NCBI GenBank assembly: GCA_020002185.1
Contig: CM034537.1
Coordinates: 8,409,047 to 8,473,046 of the forward strand
Origin: Paraescarpia echinospica
Lineage: Eukaryota > Annelida > Polychaeta > Sabellida > Siboglinidae
Reading direction: 5' to 3'
DNA length: 64,000 nt
The notes beneath the pieces were generated by a model that did no database searches, was not told the origin of the DNA, and saw only the letters and a program-made list of their open reading frames with translations. This document shows positions 11,503 to 20,096 of the stretch, one piece after another (the stretch's first letter is position 1; every line of letters starts with the position of its first letter). The position numbers were made by a program, and so were the translations under genes.

Positions 11503-12019
11503 GGCCGTGGAGACGATTTGCTTGTCATTCGTTATTTGACATGACAAACTTCACGCGGTTTGGATGGAGCTATGCAGAGGCGGCCAGAGGGCCGCAGCCC
11601 ATTGTTTATACCGTGGCGGGGTTGACCCCCATCCCCTACGGGGAGGCCTTCCCTCCCCTCTACCGGCGTCCGGCCCAGCGTCCGGACCAACCCCGGCATC
11701 AGTGGAACCACCACCCCGGGTGGTAAGTGTTTATTATTATTATATTTCCATTTAACTATTTTTCGTGTGTATAATTATCTTGCATTATGAAAACGTCTAA
11801 TAACAATCCTTCGTACATTTAGAACGTCGACTGTGAGATCCCTTCGGGACCACCCCCCTCCCTTGCGCCCTTCACCTGTCCGTCGTGTAAGACACATTTC
11901 ACACGCCGCAACAGTTGGAAGCGCCACGTCGCCCACGGTAGCTGTAGACTGTCAAAAAGGACGGCTGAGGAGGTCGAGCTGGACGCGTTGGTGGTGAGTT
12001 AAACTTTATATTGCGTTAC

Positions 12020-12460
12020 TATACACTTTCGCCTAAAATGGCGGCTTCTACCTTCTTCCCACCAAAAAAGTGACTCCCTATGTATTTTTTCACAAAAATG
12101 GCGTCCACGTCTATGTTTACTTCCCTCTAAAATCATGCTTTCCCAATCAGTTCCCCTAAAATTCGTCTCCTTAAAAACTTCCGTTAAAATGGCGCCTCTA
12201 TGTATGTTTGCATCCGTCAAAATGGCGTCCCTGTATATTGTTTACTTCCGCTAAAATGGTGTCCCTATATATTGTTTACATGTATTTTGTTTACTTCCGT
12301 CAAAATGGCGTCCCTGTATTTTGTTTACTTCCACTAAAATGGCGTCCCTGTATATATATATATATAGTTTACTTCCGTAAAAAGGGCGTCCCTGTATATT
12401 GTTTACTTCCGTCAAAATGGCGTCCCTTTATATGTTTACCTCTAATAAAATGACGGTTCA
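12020..12460. repeat. Intronic repeat with reiterated AAAATGGCGTCC
   Basis: Intron 2 of the zinc-finger gene contains about ten copies of a diverged unit of roughly 34-40 bp, 'tttacttccgtcaaaatggcgtccctgtat'-like. At least seven keep AAAATGGCG, a match to the YY1 core. The stretch is noncoding. Confidence 0.75.
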
Positions 12461-12944
12461 TACATACTTCCTGTTAACATACCTGCTCTCATCCTATTCC
12501 TACTGAGACATTGCCTCCATATATACTTATCATCTTCCAATAGACATCTGGTCGCGTGACCAAAAATCACTTGACTTTTGGTCATATTTTCCCTATCATT
12601 GCGTCTGTAATATTTAATTATTCTTGTAGAAATTCATCAACGGGCCTTTACCAGCAAAGAGACAACCGGTCCCAACAACCACAGGGACAGCCCCGTCCCC
12701 GCCCCCGACAACCACCGGGACACCCCCGGTACCGACAGCCACTGCGACAGGCCCGGCACCTACAACGACCGACACACCACTGATACCGCACTTTGCGTGC
12801 TGTATGTGCAAAAGCACATTCACGCAGAGAAGGGATTGGCAACGCCACGTCAAGAAGGGCTATTGCCAGAGAAAGATTAAGAAGCAGCAGCGGCGAGAAG
12901 AACACGTTAAAGAAATAATGGTAAATTGATCATGTTATTGTTTA

Positions 12945-13096
12945 AATGTTTTTAGATGCTGCTACAAATGTCATATGTTCATATTTTGTATACCGTGATT
13001 AAAAGTCAACTTGTGTTTATTTCAGGTGTTGCTACAAAGCCCATTATCTCTTTATGTTTTGTATATCATGATTAAAAGTCAACTTGTTTATTTCAG
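12945..13096 (+). repeat. Tandem duplication carrying two splice acceptors
   Basis: A unit of about 71 bp is duplicated, containing 'gttgctacaaa', 'gtgattaaaagtcaacttg' and 'tttatttcag'. It gives AG acceptors at 13025 and 13096. Only the second keeps the zinc-finger gene in frame. Confidence 0.75.
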
Positions 13097-14149
13097 CGCC
13101 AAGAAAAGGATCACATCGCTGCTGCTGCTGACAGTGGCCCAACTACCTCTGCGTCACGAAAACGTCGACGGTCACCGTCATCTTCAGCATCACCATCACC
13201 AAAAAGGTTGTCAGCGACATCTTCACCATCACCGAAAAGGCCGTCACCTGCAACCTCTCCGGCATCACCTGCAGCCTCTCCCGCGCTACAACAAGATTCA
13301 CTTGTACCACCGGAGGTGGTAGATTTTGTACCGGATAATTTGTTTAATTTGTATAGGAGTCAGTGGTCGACAATTCGTACACATTATCGTAAGGGGCCTG
13401 TCCAGAGAAACTACAATATTCGATTATCAGATACTGACATAACCTCATTACATCCAACATTGTGGAGCATTTTTGATAAACAAACTACCGCCTTCAAAAT
13501 TAATTTAAGCTTTGGATTTATTTTATATAACCAGAAAACGAAAGAACATCGTTATTTTCATTCTTCAAAAAATGTTTCCGGTAGGTTTCTGGACAGGCCC
13601 CCTTTAGTTACTAATGCCGATGAATTTCAGTTGTTTTTAAAATCGTTTGAAGAAAAAGATATTTTAAGTTGGGCAATTAGACAGAGACCCGATTCTCAGT
13701 GGATCTGTGAAATGGTAACAAATGTTACATTTTACATGAACATCATACCTGATCACCCTATAGGTACTTGTGAGCACATAGTGCTTCCTGACTATTCTCA
13801 CAAATAAAGATTTACATTCGTTATCCTGTGATTGGACCCGATACAACTGTCCTCCTTATAAAGATCATCTTTGTTTCTTCCGTGCTCTCGCACTAAGTCG
13901 GGAAGGTGATATTCGTAATCTCGAGCCTCATGTTACCGCTTTATACAACGTGTACCAAGAGGCCATAAACGATGCCCCATCTATGACACATTTCCCTGGT
14001 TTTAAGCTAAATGATCTGTATGACATTGAAAAGCTTTTTCATATCAAAATATTTGTTTATGAATTACTCGATCATCACGACGACGACAAGAACTTGGTAG
14101 CATGTCAGTAGTAATAGCGGTGGTCTAGCGTAGGCAATGGAGTCGGAAG

Positions 14150-14720
14150 AGAGCAAAAGCAAAGTACCCGGATGTAGGTCAAAGGTCAAATACCCGGATG
14201 TAGGTAAACGTCAAGGTCACGTGGCGCCCCACCGGAATGTTTTGTAACTAAAATAGCGCCCCTGGCGGAGAGTTGGTGAACTAAATTTTCCCCGCAAAAA
14301 ACCCGGGCCACCTAGCGGATATATCATGAACTAAACAGCGCCACCTAGCGAAACCTATTTTGACCCGCAGCGCCCCTAGCGGAATTTTTCGGAACTAAAA
14401 TAGCACCCCCTCTGATGGATAGTTGGTAAACTATAATATTTCCCGCAAAAACTAGAACAGCGACACCTAGCGGATAGATCATGAACTAAAAAGCGCCACC
14501 CAGCGAATTTTTTGGAATAATTATGCAAGTGGTGCCATCTGACGGACAAGTTGTGAACTAAATGTTCGAGTACTGCAGACATTCGTGTCTATTGCACGCG
14601 TGCGTGCAATAGAGCCCCCTGATGGATACATCATGAACCACAAACATCATCGCCTAGTGGACAAGTAGTGAACCCCATGTTAAAGCATAGGGAATTTTCC
14701 CCATGTTAAAGCATAGGGAT
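14150..14720. repeat. Noncoding array with CTCF-like motifs
   Basis: About ten diverged copies of a roughly 40-bp phrase, 'agcgcc(c/a)cct(g/a)gcgga', each usually followed by 'tagttggtgaacta' or 'tatcatgaacta'. Two copies of the 'ccatgttaaagcataggg' motif follow at 14673 and 14700. The phrases resemble the reverse complement of the vertebrate CTCF core. The stretch is noncoding. Confidence 0.65.
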
Positions 14721-14844
14721 TTCATCATCAACTGAAAGGACCCCTGTTAGATAAGTTGTAAACTAAATAACTACTCTGCAGTCCGCGCTTGTGTACATTC
14801 TACTCAGCAGTCCGTGCGTTTGAATTTTCTACAATCCGTGATCT

Positions 14845-14890
14845 TTCGGCACGCCCACGTGACTTTTCGGCACATTCTCTAACTATATAA
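14845..14890 (+). promoter_or_regulatory. Promoter module of the RPA-like gene
   Basis: 'cacgcccacgtgac' (E-box CACGTG 14856-14861) is followed after 22 bases by TATATAA at 14884-14890. This is the same arrangement as at 11468-11502. Confidence 0.65.
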
Positions 14891-15033
14891 GCGCAGTGTT
14901 TTGCCAATCGGACCGTCATTCGTATCACGACGACAGCACTGTTAACATCATCATCAAGTTGAAGACACCCTACTACCGACCTCGCAATGCGGCAGACTCG
15001 AGCGACGAGGACGAGCCGACGAGCCGACCCATC

Positions 15034-15513
15034 ATGCCGGTGATCAACCGTCCTTCCGTGCCGTCGGAACCAGACGTCGTGGACATCTCGGCTCTAGAAG
15101 CAACGGTAAGCGCCGACGCCGTTATCAAGATCAGAGGGCTGCTCATCGATAGAGTATGCCAGCACACTTCCTTGTACACCGGGTGCAGGTACTGCAAGAA
15201 GCGTATGATTACCGACGATAGGGGACATTTGCAATGCGAACGACACGGTTACGTTGCTTCTGACGTACATTTCGTGGTGCGCATGTGCTTTGTCGAGACA
15301 GCGACGGGTCGATCTATATGGCTGACTTTATTCTATCAGTGTATGGCTGTTCTCCTAGACGTGAATGCCGAGACGTTTGCTGGTATGGACGAAACGATGC
15401 AGATTTACAAACTGAACTCGTTGACGGGAACTCGTGTGTCTCTCACCATAAAGAAAACTCGACGAGATACTTACACAAACTTCAACGTCACTCGCGTGGA
15501 GGTGATACACTAG
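15034..15513 (+). CDS. RPA-like OB-fold ssDNA-binding protein (Polinton)
   Basis: The 159-residue frame resembles the C-terminal OB fold of replication protein A large subunits. It has a zinc ribbon C-x2-C-x13-C-x2-H (at about 15184-15246) embedded in beta-rich sequence, then an F/W-containing stretch ending in a basic 'TIKKTRRDTYTNFNVTRVEV' tail. An RPA-like protein would bind single strands during element replication. The coding-like reading extends upstream to about 14941, and a related relic at 25421 has an ATG at the matching position. Here that ATG is missing, so the first in-frame ATG is 15034 and this copy may have lost its true start. The promoter lies just upstream. A good internal donor at 15106 suggests alternative splicing to the next gene. 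Confidence 0.55.
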   Translation: MPVINRPSVPSEPDVVDISALEATVSADAVIKIRGLLIDRVCQHTSLYTGCRYCKKRMITDDRGHLQCERHGYVASDVHFVVRMCFVETATGRSIWLTLFYQCMAVLLDVNAETFAGMDETMQIYKLNSLTGTRVSLTIKKTRRDTYTNFNVTRVEVIH

Positions 15514-15532
15514 GCTCCGTATCCTGTTTCAG

Positions 15533-16018
15533 CCTCTCTCTGCTGTCATCCCTGCCGATGTGACAACTTCCGCTCCTGACGATGTGACAATTTCTACTCA
15601 CGCAACCAATGTGACAACTGCCGCTCCTGTCGCCACTGGTCCGAACTTTACGCTTGAGTTTCCGGCGATGGAAATGAAGAAGACGATTGCACGTCACATA
15701 GCATGTGCCATCGTTGAACTCTCGAGACGACAGTGTCTCGCTTGCGAGATAGACGATCCTAGTCAATTTCATCACGATTGTATGTTACCTGATGACATTC
15801 TAATTTATATGCACTTTGACGAGGCTGTGGAGGCCATTAATTCGACTGCAGTGATGAAAGATTGGTTGTGTGTTTTGTTAGATGCGGGTTTGAAGTTATC
15901 CGACCTGACGTCCGATCACTTGTGTGCTATCGGGAGTTGGTTGCAAGAACCGTTTTCAGAGGAGTGGCGAAACAAATTAAAGCAAATTGTTCTGGCAGTA
16001 ATGGAGGATGATCTGTAA
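15533..16018 (+). CDS. Small CxxC/HxxxC protein of Polinton type, probably spliced
   Basis: The frame contains a compact cysteine-histidine motif 'CLACEIDDPSQFHHDC' around 15732-15779 and a helical C-terminus. I recall similar motifs in uncharacterised proteins of virus-like elements in aquatic animals, but the function is unknown. There is no ATG before 15668 and no nearby promoter. The frame is open back to an acceptor at 15531-15532 (pyrimidine tract 'tcctgtttcag'). It joins in phase 0 to the donor at 15106 inside the RPA-like gene, so the two products may share their N-terminus. The poly(A) signal AATAAA is at 16110-16115. A paralogous tail lies at 20041-20076. Confidence 0.55.
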   Translation, partial: PLSAVIPADVTTSAPDDVTISTHATNVTTAAPVATGPNFTLEFPAMEMKKTIARHIACAIVELSRRQCLACEIDDPSQFHHDCMLPDDILIYMHFDEAVEAINSTAVMKDWLCVLLDAGLKLSDLTSDHLCAIGSWLQEPFSEEWRNKLKQIVLAVMEDDL

Positions 16019-16109
16019 ATCTGTCTTGTGGTTTTATGAGACCTTCGGTGACATTAATTCAACTGCAGAGAATGGAGCGCGACCTGTAAATACGTTTGTG
16101 TTGTTCACG

Positions 16110-16145
16110 AATAAACTGTGCAAACCTCATCTTGTGTCTTTTTTC
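16110..16145 (+). terminator. Polyadenylation cassette
   Basis: AATAAA at 16110-16115 is followed by 'tgcaaacctcatcttgtgtc' and a T-rich stretch. The same cassette recurs at 20097-20130. Confidence 0.6.
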
Positions 16146-16194
16146 GTGTCTTACACTTCACAAGTAAAGGTACTCGTCTAAGTCCCAATTAACA

Positions 16195-16420
16195 AATCAC
16201 TCAAATCACTCACTCACTCACTCACGAATTGAACTTAGATCAACTAGACACATCACACGAGACTACGGATGACACATCACACGAGAGTACCGACGAGACA
16301 CGAGTTGTACAAACGAAACACTATGCTTTGACCAACACGTGTCACGAATTGAACTCAGACCAACTAGTTGCACTAACGAAACACTATGCTTTGACCAACA
16401 CGTGTCACGAAAACGAAACA
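16195..16420. repeat. Short direct repeats
   Basis: 'cacgaattgaact(t/c)aga(t/c)caacta' and 'aacgaaacactatgctttgaccaacacgtgtcacga' phrases recur two or three times here. No gene seen. Confidence 0.6.
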
Positions 16421-16429
16421 CTATGCTTG

Positions 16430-16607
16430 TGTGTGTGTGTGTGTGTGGTGGTGGTGGTGGTGGTGTGTGTGTGTGTGGTGGTGGTGGTGGTGTGTGTGTG
16501 TGTGTGGTGGTGGTGGTGGTGGTGTGTGTGTGTGTGTGTGTGTGTGGTGGTGGTGTGTGTGTGTGTGTGTGTGTGGTGGTGGTGGTGGGTGTGGTGGTGG
16601 TGTGGCG

Positions 16608-16657
<50 letters not shown>

Positions 16658-16660
16658 CTA
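16430..16660. repeat. (GT)n/(GGT)n microsatellite
   Basis: Alternating blocks of GT and GGT repeats. Valine/cysteine/tryptophan-rich frames across it are artefacts. Confidence 0.95.
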
Positions 16661-16763
16661 CTCCATCGTCGACACACTTCCGCGAATGTTAGAACTGTAG
16701 AGTCAGCCATTACAGTCACATGACTTGAGGTGTGACGGAACTTCTAGCGTAGCGCTTCATGTT

Positions 16764-16771
16764 TATAAATA
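16764..16771 (+). promoter_or_regulatory. TATA box of the zinc-finger/C-domain gene
   Basis: TATAAATA at 16764-16771 lies about 100 bp upstream of the ATG at 16868. Confidence 0.5.
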
Positions 16772-16867
16772 CGCGGGTAACCAATTCACTAGTCGGAACT
16801 TATACTCAGACCAACGAGTTCCAAGAGTCATTCCGTTCTTTACATTTGAACAGTAAACACGTACATC

Positions 16868-17983
16868 ATGAGCTTATGGTCTAGTCTACCAGCTGCCAAT
16901 AAGTCCACACCATCAGCGTTCCAGTGCCCAGATTGCAAGATACATTTCTCACGGAAAGACAGCTAGAAACGACACAGTGCCCACAGTCGCTGTAGACCAT
17001 CGACAAACACTACGACGACAAGCACTACATTGTTCAATTCACTTGAACCGGCGCCTACTTCGACATCTGTGTCTCTGGCCCCAGCAACAAGCTCGACATT
17101 CTTGTCTCCAACTCAGGTGCCCACTATGACACATGTACCTATGGTTCCTTCAATAAGCTCGACATTCCCGGCTCCATCTCAGGTGACCATGGAGTATACA
17201 AAGAAGATGGCCCTGGTCGATCCCCGTATTTTGGAAAACATTCAACCGCAACGTCCTTCGACTGCTAACCCTATCGAAAGATTCTTGCAACGACTCGACA
17301 ATGAAATGCTAGACATACTAGAACGAAACGATATACACGAGAGGGAAAAAGTTGTGTTGTATAACCAGGTGTTGAATCGGTACAACGATCTTTCCGACAA
17401 ACGTATCCAAGAACCCGTGCGTGTGGTCATAGAAAAAATTCCCAGTGAAGAGAAAAACAAAGTACAACCTGCTAACGAAAATGAAGTCGTCGAAAAGGAG
17501 AGTATCGAAAACGAAATCATCGACAGCGTTCCAAAAACTATGAAGCAGAAAGCACGAAGACTACTCGATAAAATGAAAGGGGCCGTAAGTTGGAACGATC
17601 GTGGCGAGATGATGTACAGAAACAAGGCGGTTTCCGGAAGTAATATCGTGGACCTTGTGAATGACGTGTTGAGAAAACGGAAGTCGTTTGAACCAGTGGG
17701 ATGGGAAACCTTTGCTCGTGGTCTCAAGGATGTCAACACGCCAATGGATTTAGTCGGGAACTCAGATCGTTGGCTTTACATGCAGACAGCATCAGTGGAC
17801 GGCGACATATCAAAGGAAACCAGCATTCCGTTTGACAGTGGTCGTCGTTGGCATCGTAGACGACCTGCATCGTCGCGGCGCGCAGCTCATTCGGCGACAC
17901 CTTTGGGAACCTTATTAGCATTACCGATTTGGAATCTACAGGAACAGTACGCAAGAGATATTATATGTGAAATATTCAAATAA
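16868..17983 (+). pseudogene. C2H2 finger plus conserved C-terminal domain protein, nonsense codon
   Basis: An N-terminal finger begins at FQCPDCKIHF, but a TAG at 16964-16966 falls inside it. The frame stays open after it to 17983. The middle is Thr/Ser/Pro-rich. From about 17190 the protein is helical and charged. A compact block follows at about 17570-17790 (KARRLLDKMKG ... SNIVDLVNDVLRKRK ... GWETFARGLKDV), a pattern I recall from uncharacterised proteins of virus-like elements in invertebrates. The function is unknown. The poly(A) signal is at 18006-18011. With the stop, only a 32-residue peptide would be made unless there is readthrough or an internal start (ATG near 17190). Confidence 0.6.
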
Positions 17984-18045
17984 AAAATCGTCTCTTGGGT
18001 GTCTGAATAAAGCATTTCACAAACGCACATATGGTGTCGACTTTT

Positions 18046-18051
18046 TTATTG
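18046..18051 (-). terminator. Possible poly(A) signal of a minus-strand gene
   Basis: On the minus strand this reads AATAAA (within 'gcaataaaaaag'), converging on the end of the plus-strand gene at 17983. It would serve the minus-strand gene whose exon lies at 19069-19233, beyond the gap. Confidence 0.4.
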
Positions 18052-18068
18052 CTTAATTAAGGTAATAC

Positions 18069-19068
18069 NNNNNNNNNNNNNNNNNNNNNNNNNNNNNNNN
18101 NNNNNNNNNNNNNNNNNNNNNNNNNNNNNNNNNNNNNNNNNNNNNNNNNNNNNNNNNNNNNNNNNNNNNNNNNNNNNNNNNNNNNNNNNNNNNNNNNNNN
18201 NNNNNNNNNNNNNNNNNNNNNNNNNNNNNNNNNNNNNNNNNNNNNNNNNNNNNNNNNNNNNNNNNNNNNNNNNNNNNNNNNNNNNNNNNNNNNNNNNNNN
18301 NNNNNNNNNNNNNNNNNNNNNNNNNNNNNNNNNNNNNNNNNNNNNNNNNNNNNNNNNNNNNNNNNNNNNNNNNNNNNNNNNNNNNNNNNNNNNNNNNNNN
18401 NNNNNNNNNNNNNNNNNNNNNNNNNNNNNNNNNNNNNNNNNNNNNNNNNNNNNNNNNNNNNNNNNNNNNNNNNNNNNNNNNNNNNNNNNNNNNNNNNNNN
18501 NNNNNNNNNNNNNNNNNNNNNNNNNNNNNNNNNNNNNNNNNNNNNNNNNNNNNNNNNNNNNNNNNNNNNNNNNNNNNNNNNNNNNNNNNNNNNNNNNNNN
18601 NNNNNNNNNNNNNNNNNNNNNNNNNNNNNNNNNNNNNNNNNNNNNNNNNNNNNNNNNNNNNNNNNNNNNNNNNNNNNNNNNNNNNNNNNNNNNNNNNNNN
18701 NNNNNNNNNNNNNNNNNNNNNNNNNNNNNNNNNNNNNNNNNNNNNNNNNNNNNNNNNNNNNNNNNNNNNNNNNNNNNNNNNNNNNNNNNNNNNNNNNNNN
18801 NNNNNNNNNNNNNNNNNNNNNNNNNNNNNNNNNNNNNNNNNNNNNNNNNNNNNNNNNNNNNNNNNNNNNNNNNNNNNNNNNNNNNNNNNNNNNNNNNNNN
18901 NNNNNNNNNNNNNNNNNNNNNNNNNNNNNNNNNNNNNNNNNNNNNNNNNNNNNNNNNNNNNNNNNNNNNNNNNNNNNNNNNNNNNNNNNNNNNNNNNNNN
19001 NNNNNNNNNNNNNNNNNNNNNNNNNNNNNNNNNNNNNNNNNNNNNNNNNNNNNNNNNNNNNNNNNNNN
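18069..19068. other. Assembly gap of exactly 1,000 N
   Basis: A run of exactly 1,000 N, a conventional placeholder, so the true length is unknown. It lies between the end of the finger/C-domain gene and an inverted copy of the PolB-N-like exon. Missing Polinton genes may lie here. Confidence 0.95.
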
Positions 19069-19233
19069 AAAGAGTGTACATTTCACATTATCGGGAACAA
19101 AATCTACCACCTCCGGTGGTACAAGTGAGTCTTGTTGCAATGGAGAGGCTACAGGTGATCCCGGAGAGGGTAGGGGTGAATGCCGTGGAGACGTCATACC
19201 CAATGACGGTGACCGTCGGCGTTTACGCGATTT
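19069..19233 (-). pseudogene. Second, inverted copy of the PolB-N-like exon 4
   Basis: On the minus strand, after an acceptor 'ttgttattgtag', there is an Arg/Ser/Pro-rich stretch (KSRKRRRSPS) ending in LQQDSLVPPEVVDFVPDN. That end is identical to the corresponding residues of exon 4 at 13286-13339 on the plus strand, while the linker differs. The frame then runs into the gap. Upstream exons are not visible, because the protease remnant follows on the opposite strand. So this is a paralogous copy or a rearrangement junction. Confidence 0.7.
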
Positions 19234-19303
19234 CTACAATAACAAGGTTTTATAATAGTGGCACTTTCTACGTCTACCTACCTGAACGTAACACTCGTGA
19301 TGA

Positions 19304-19585
19304 GGCGAACATTGTATAACGCTGTACCAGAATAGTAAAGGACACGATGAATACTTCTGCTCGTACGGGTTTCCAACGCGACACGTTGCGTTCCGTAGAT
19401 TCATGAATGAACATTGTGTAGAACGGACTCGTAATTCCAAGAGACTTCAAAGTACTATGTCTAACGTTTGCGATCAATACTGTGTCGCTTATATCATGTA
19501 TCACTGTCGCGGCTTCTCGTTGAAGACTTTCGTGAACGGTTTCGCCACTGATCTAGTAGCAAACGATTGTTGTGTATTTGATTAG
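19304..19585 (+). pseudogene. Adenain-like cysteine protease, C-terminal part
   Basis: The frame ends with 'SNVCDQYCVAYIMYHCRGFS' and a tail 'FATDLVANDCCVFD'. This matches the C-terminal half of Polinton maturation proteases of the adenovirus protease/Ulp1 fold: an EYF-x-SYG block, then the catalytic cysteine in a CxQYC box. Here the EYF block reads EYFCSYG and the residue after the first Cys of the box is Asp where Gly is usual, so it looks decayed. The N-terminal half with the catalytic His is missing, and an in-frame stop lies at 19301-19303. Confidence 0.65.
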
Positions 19586-19749
19586 TTTAAACAATTAAGA
19601 TAAGGTGTGTGTTTCGGCACTATGTTTACTTTCGGTACTGTTTCGTTATTGACAACTAGGTTGTTATCATAGAACTGATGGCGTGGTTCATGTATCATGC
19701 ATATACCGTGTTTCATTAACAAGCAAGTATCATCATCGTTATCATCGTT

Positions 19750-19915
19750 CGAGCCACTGGCACGGTGTTAATTCACCCGTAAGCTCAAGACCTCTGCCGC
19801 GGTGTTAATTCACCCGTAAGTCGACCCATACGAGCCAATGGCATGGTCGTAATGACCTGTAAGCTCACGACCTCTGGCGCGGTGTTAATTCACCCGTAAT
19901 TCATGTCACATCAAG
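19750..19915. repeat. Short tandem repeat 'gcggtgttaattcacccgtaa'-type
   Basis: Three to four diverged copies of a unit of about 50 bp containing 'ggtgttaattcacccgtaa' and 'gacctctg(g/c)cgc'. Noncoding, inside the Polinton. Confidence 0.6.
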
Positions 19916-20040
19916 CACTTGTCTTCAGTTAATAAAATACGGTTTCGTGTATAATATATCACACACGCATGTATATGCTAACAACGTCTAAGTTTGGTTC
20001 TTGCAACTCGTTGATCCAAGTTTGATACATGTATGTGGCT

Positions 20041-20076
20041 AGTCTAAGACTTGCACTTATTGAAGATGCTCTGTAA
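20041..20076 (+). pseudogene. Tail of a second CxxC-type small gene
   Basis: The short frame SLRLALIEDAL plus stop aligns with the end of the gene at 15533-16018 (LKQIVLAVMEDDL plus stop). The downstream poly(A) cassette matches as well. Only the 3' end of this paralogous copy remains. Confidence 0.5.
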
Positions 20077-20096
20077 ATATGTTTGTGATGTACACG

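Larger units (their letters stand above)
11564..14111 (+). pseudogene. Spliced C2H2 zinc-finger / PolB-N-terminal-like gene, frameshifted
   Basis: Four exons join with consistent phase-0 splice sites: 11564-11722, 11823-11993, 12630-12920 and 13097 onward, with GT donors and AG acceptors. Exons 2 and 3 each encode a C2H2 finger (CPSCKTHFTRRNSWKRHVAH; CCMCKSTFTQRRDWQRHVKK). Exon 4 is a Ser/Pro/Arg-rich linker followed by a region that, from my knowledge of the family, resembles the N-terminal part of Polinton PolB proteins of aquatic invertebrates. The frame stops at 13805-13807. A one-base shift resumes coding to 14111, including DHLCFFRALAL at 13863-13895, which looks like an OTU-type cysteine-protease motif. 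The exonuclease and polymerase domains do not follow, so this copy is truncated. The OTU reading is tentative. Confidence 0.65.

Noticed and set aside
11239..11547. Arg/Lys/Thr-rich frames in the terminal repeat, also seen at 23810-24127
   Set aside because: They lie in the inverted repeat, in both copies, with hairpins and binding motifs; no family resemblance and no plausible start.
16229..16719. Cys/Val/Trp/Gly-rich and His/Thr-rich proteins
   Set aside because: Translations of the GT/GGT microsatellite.
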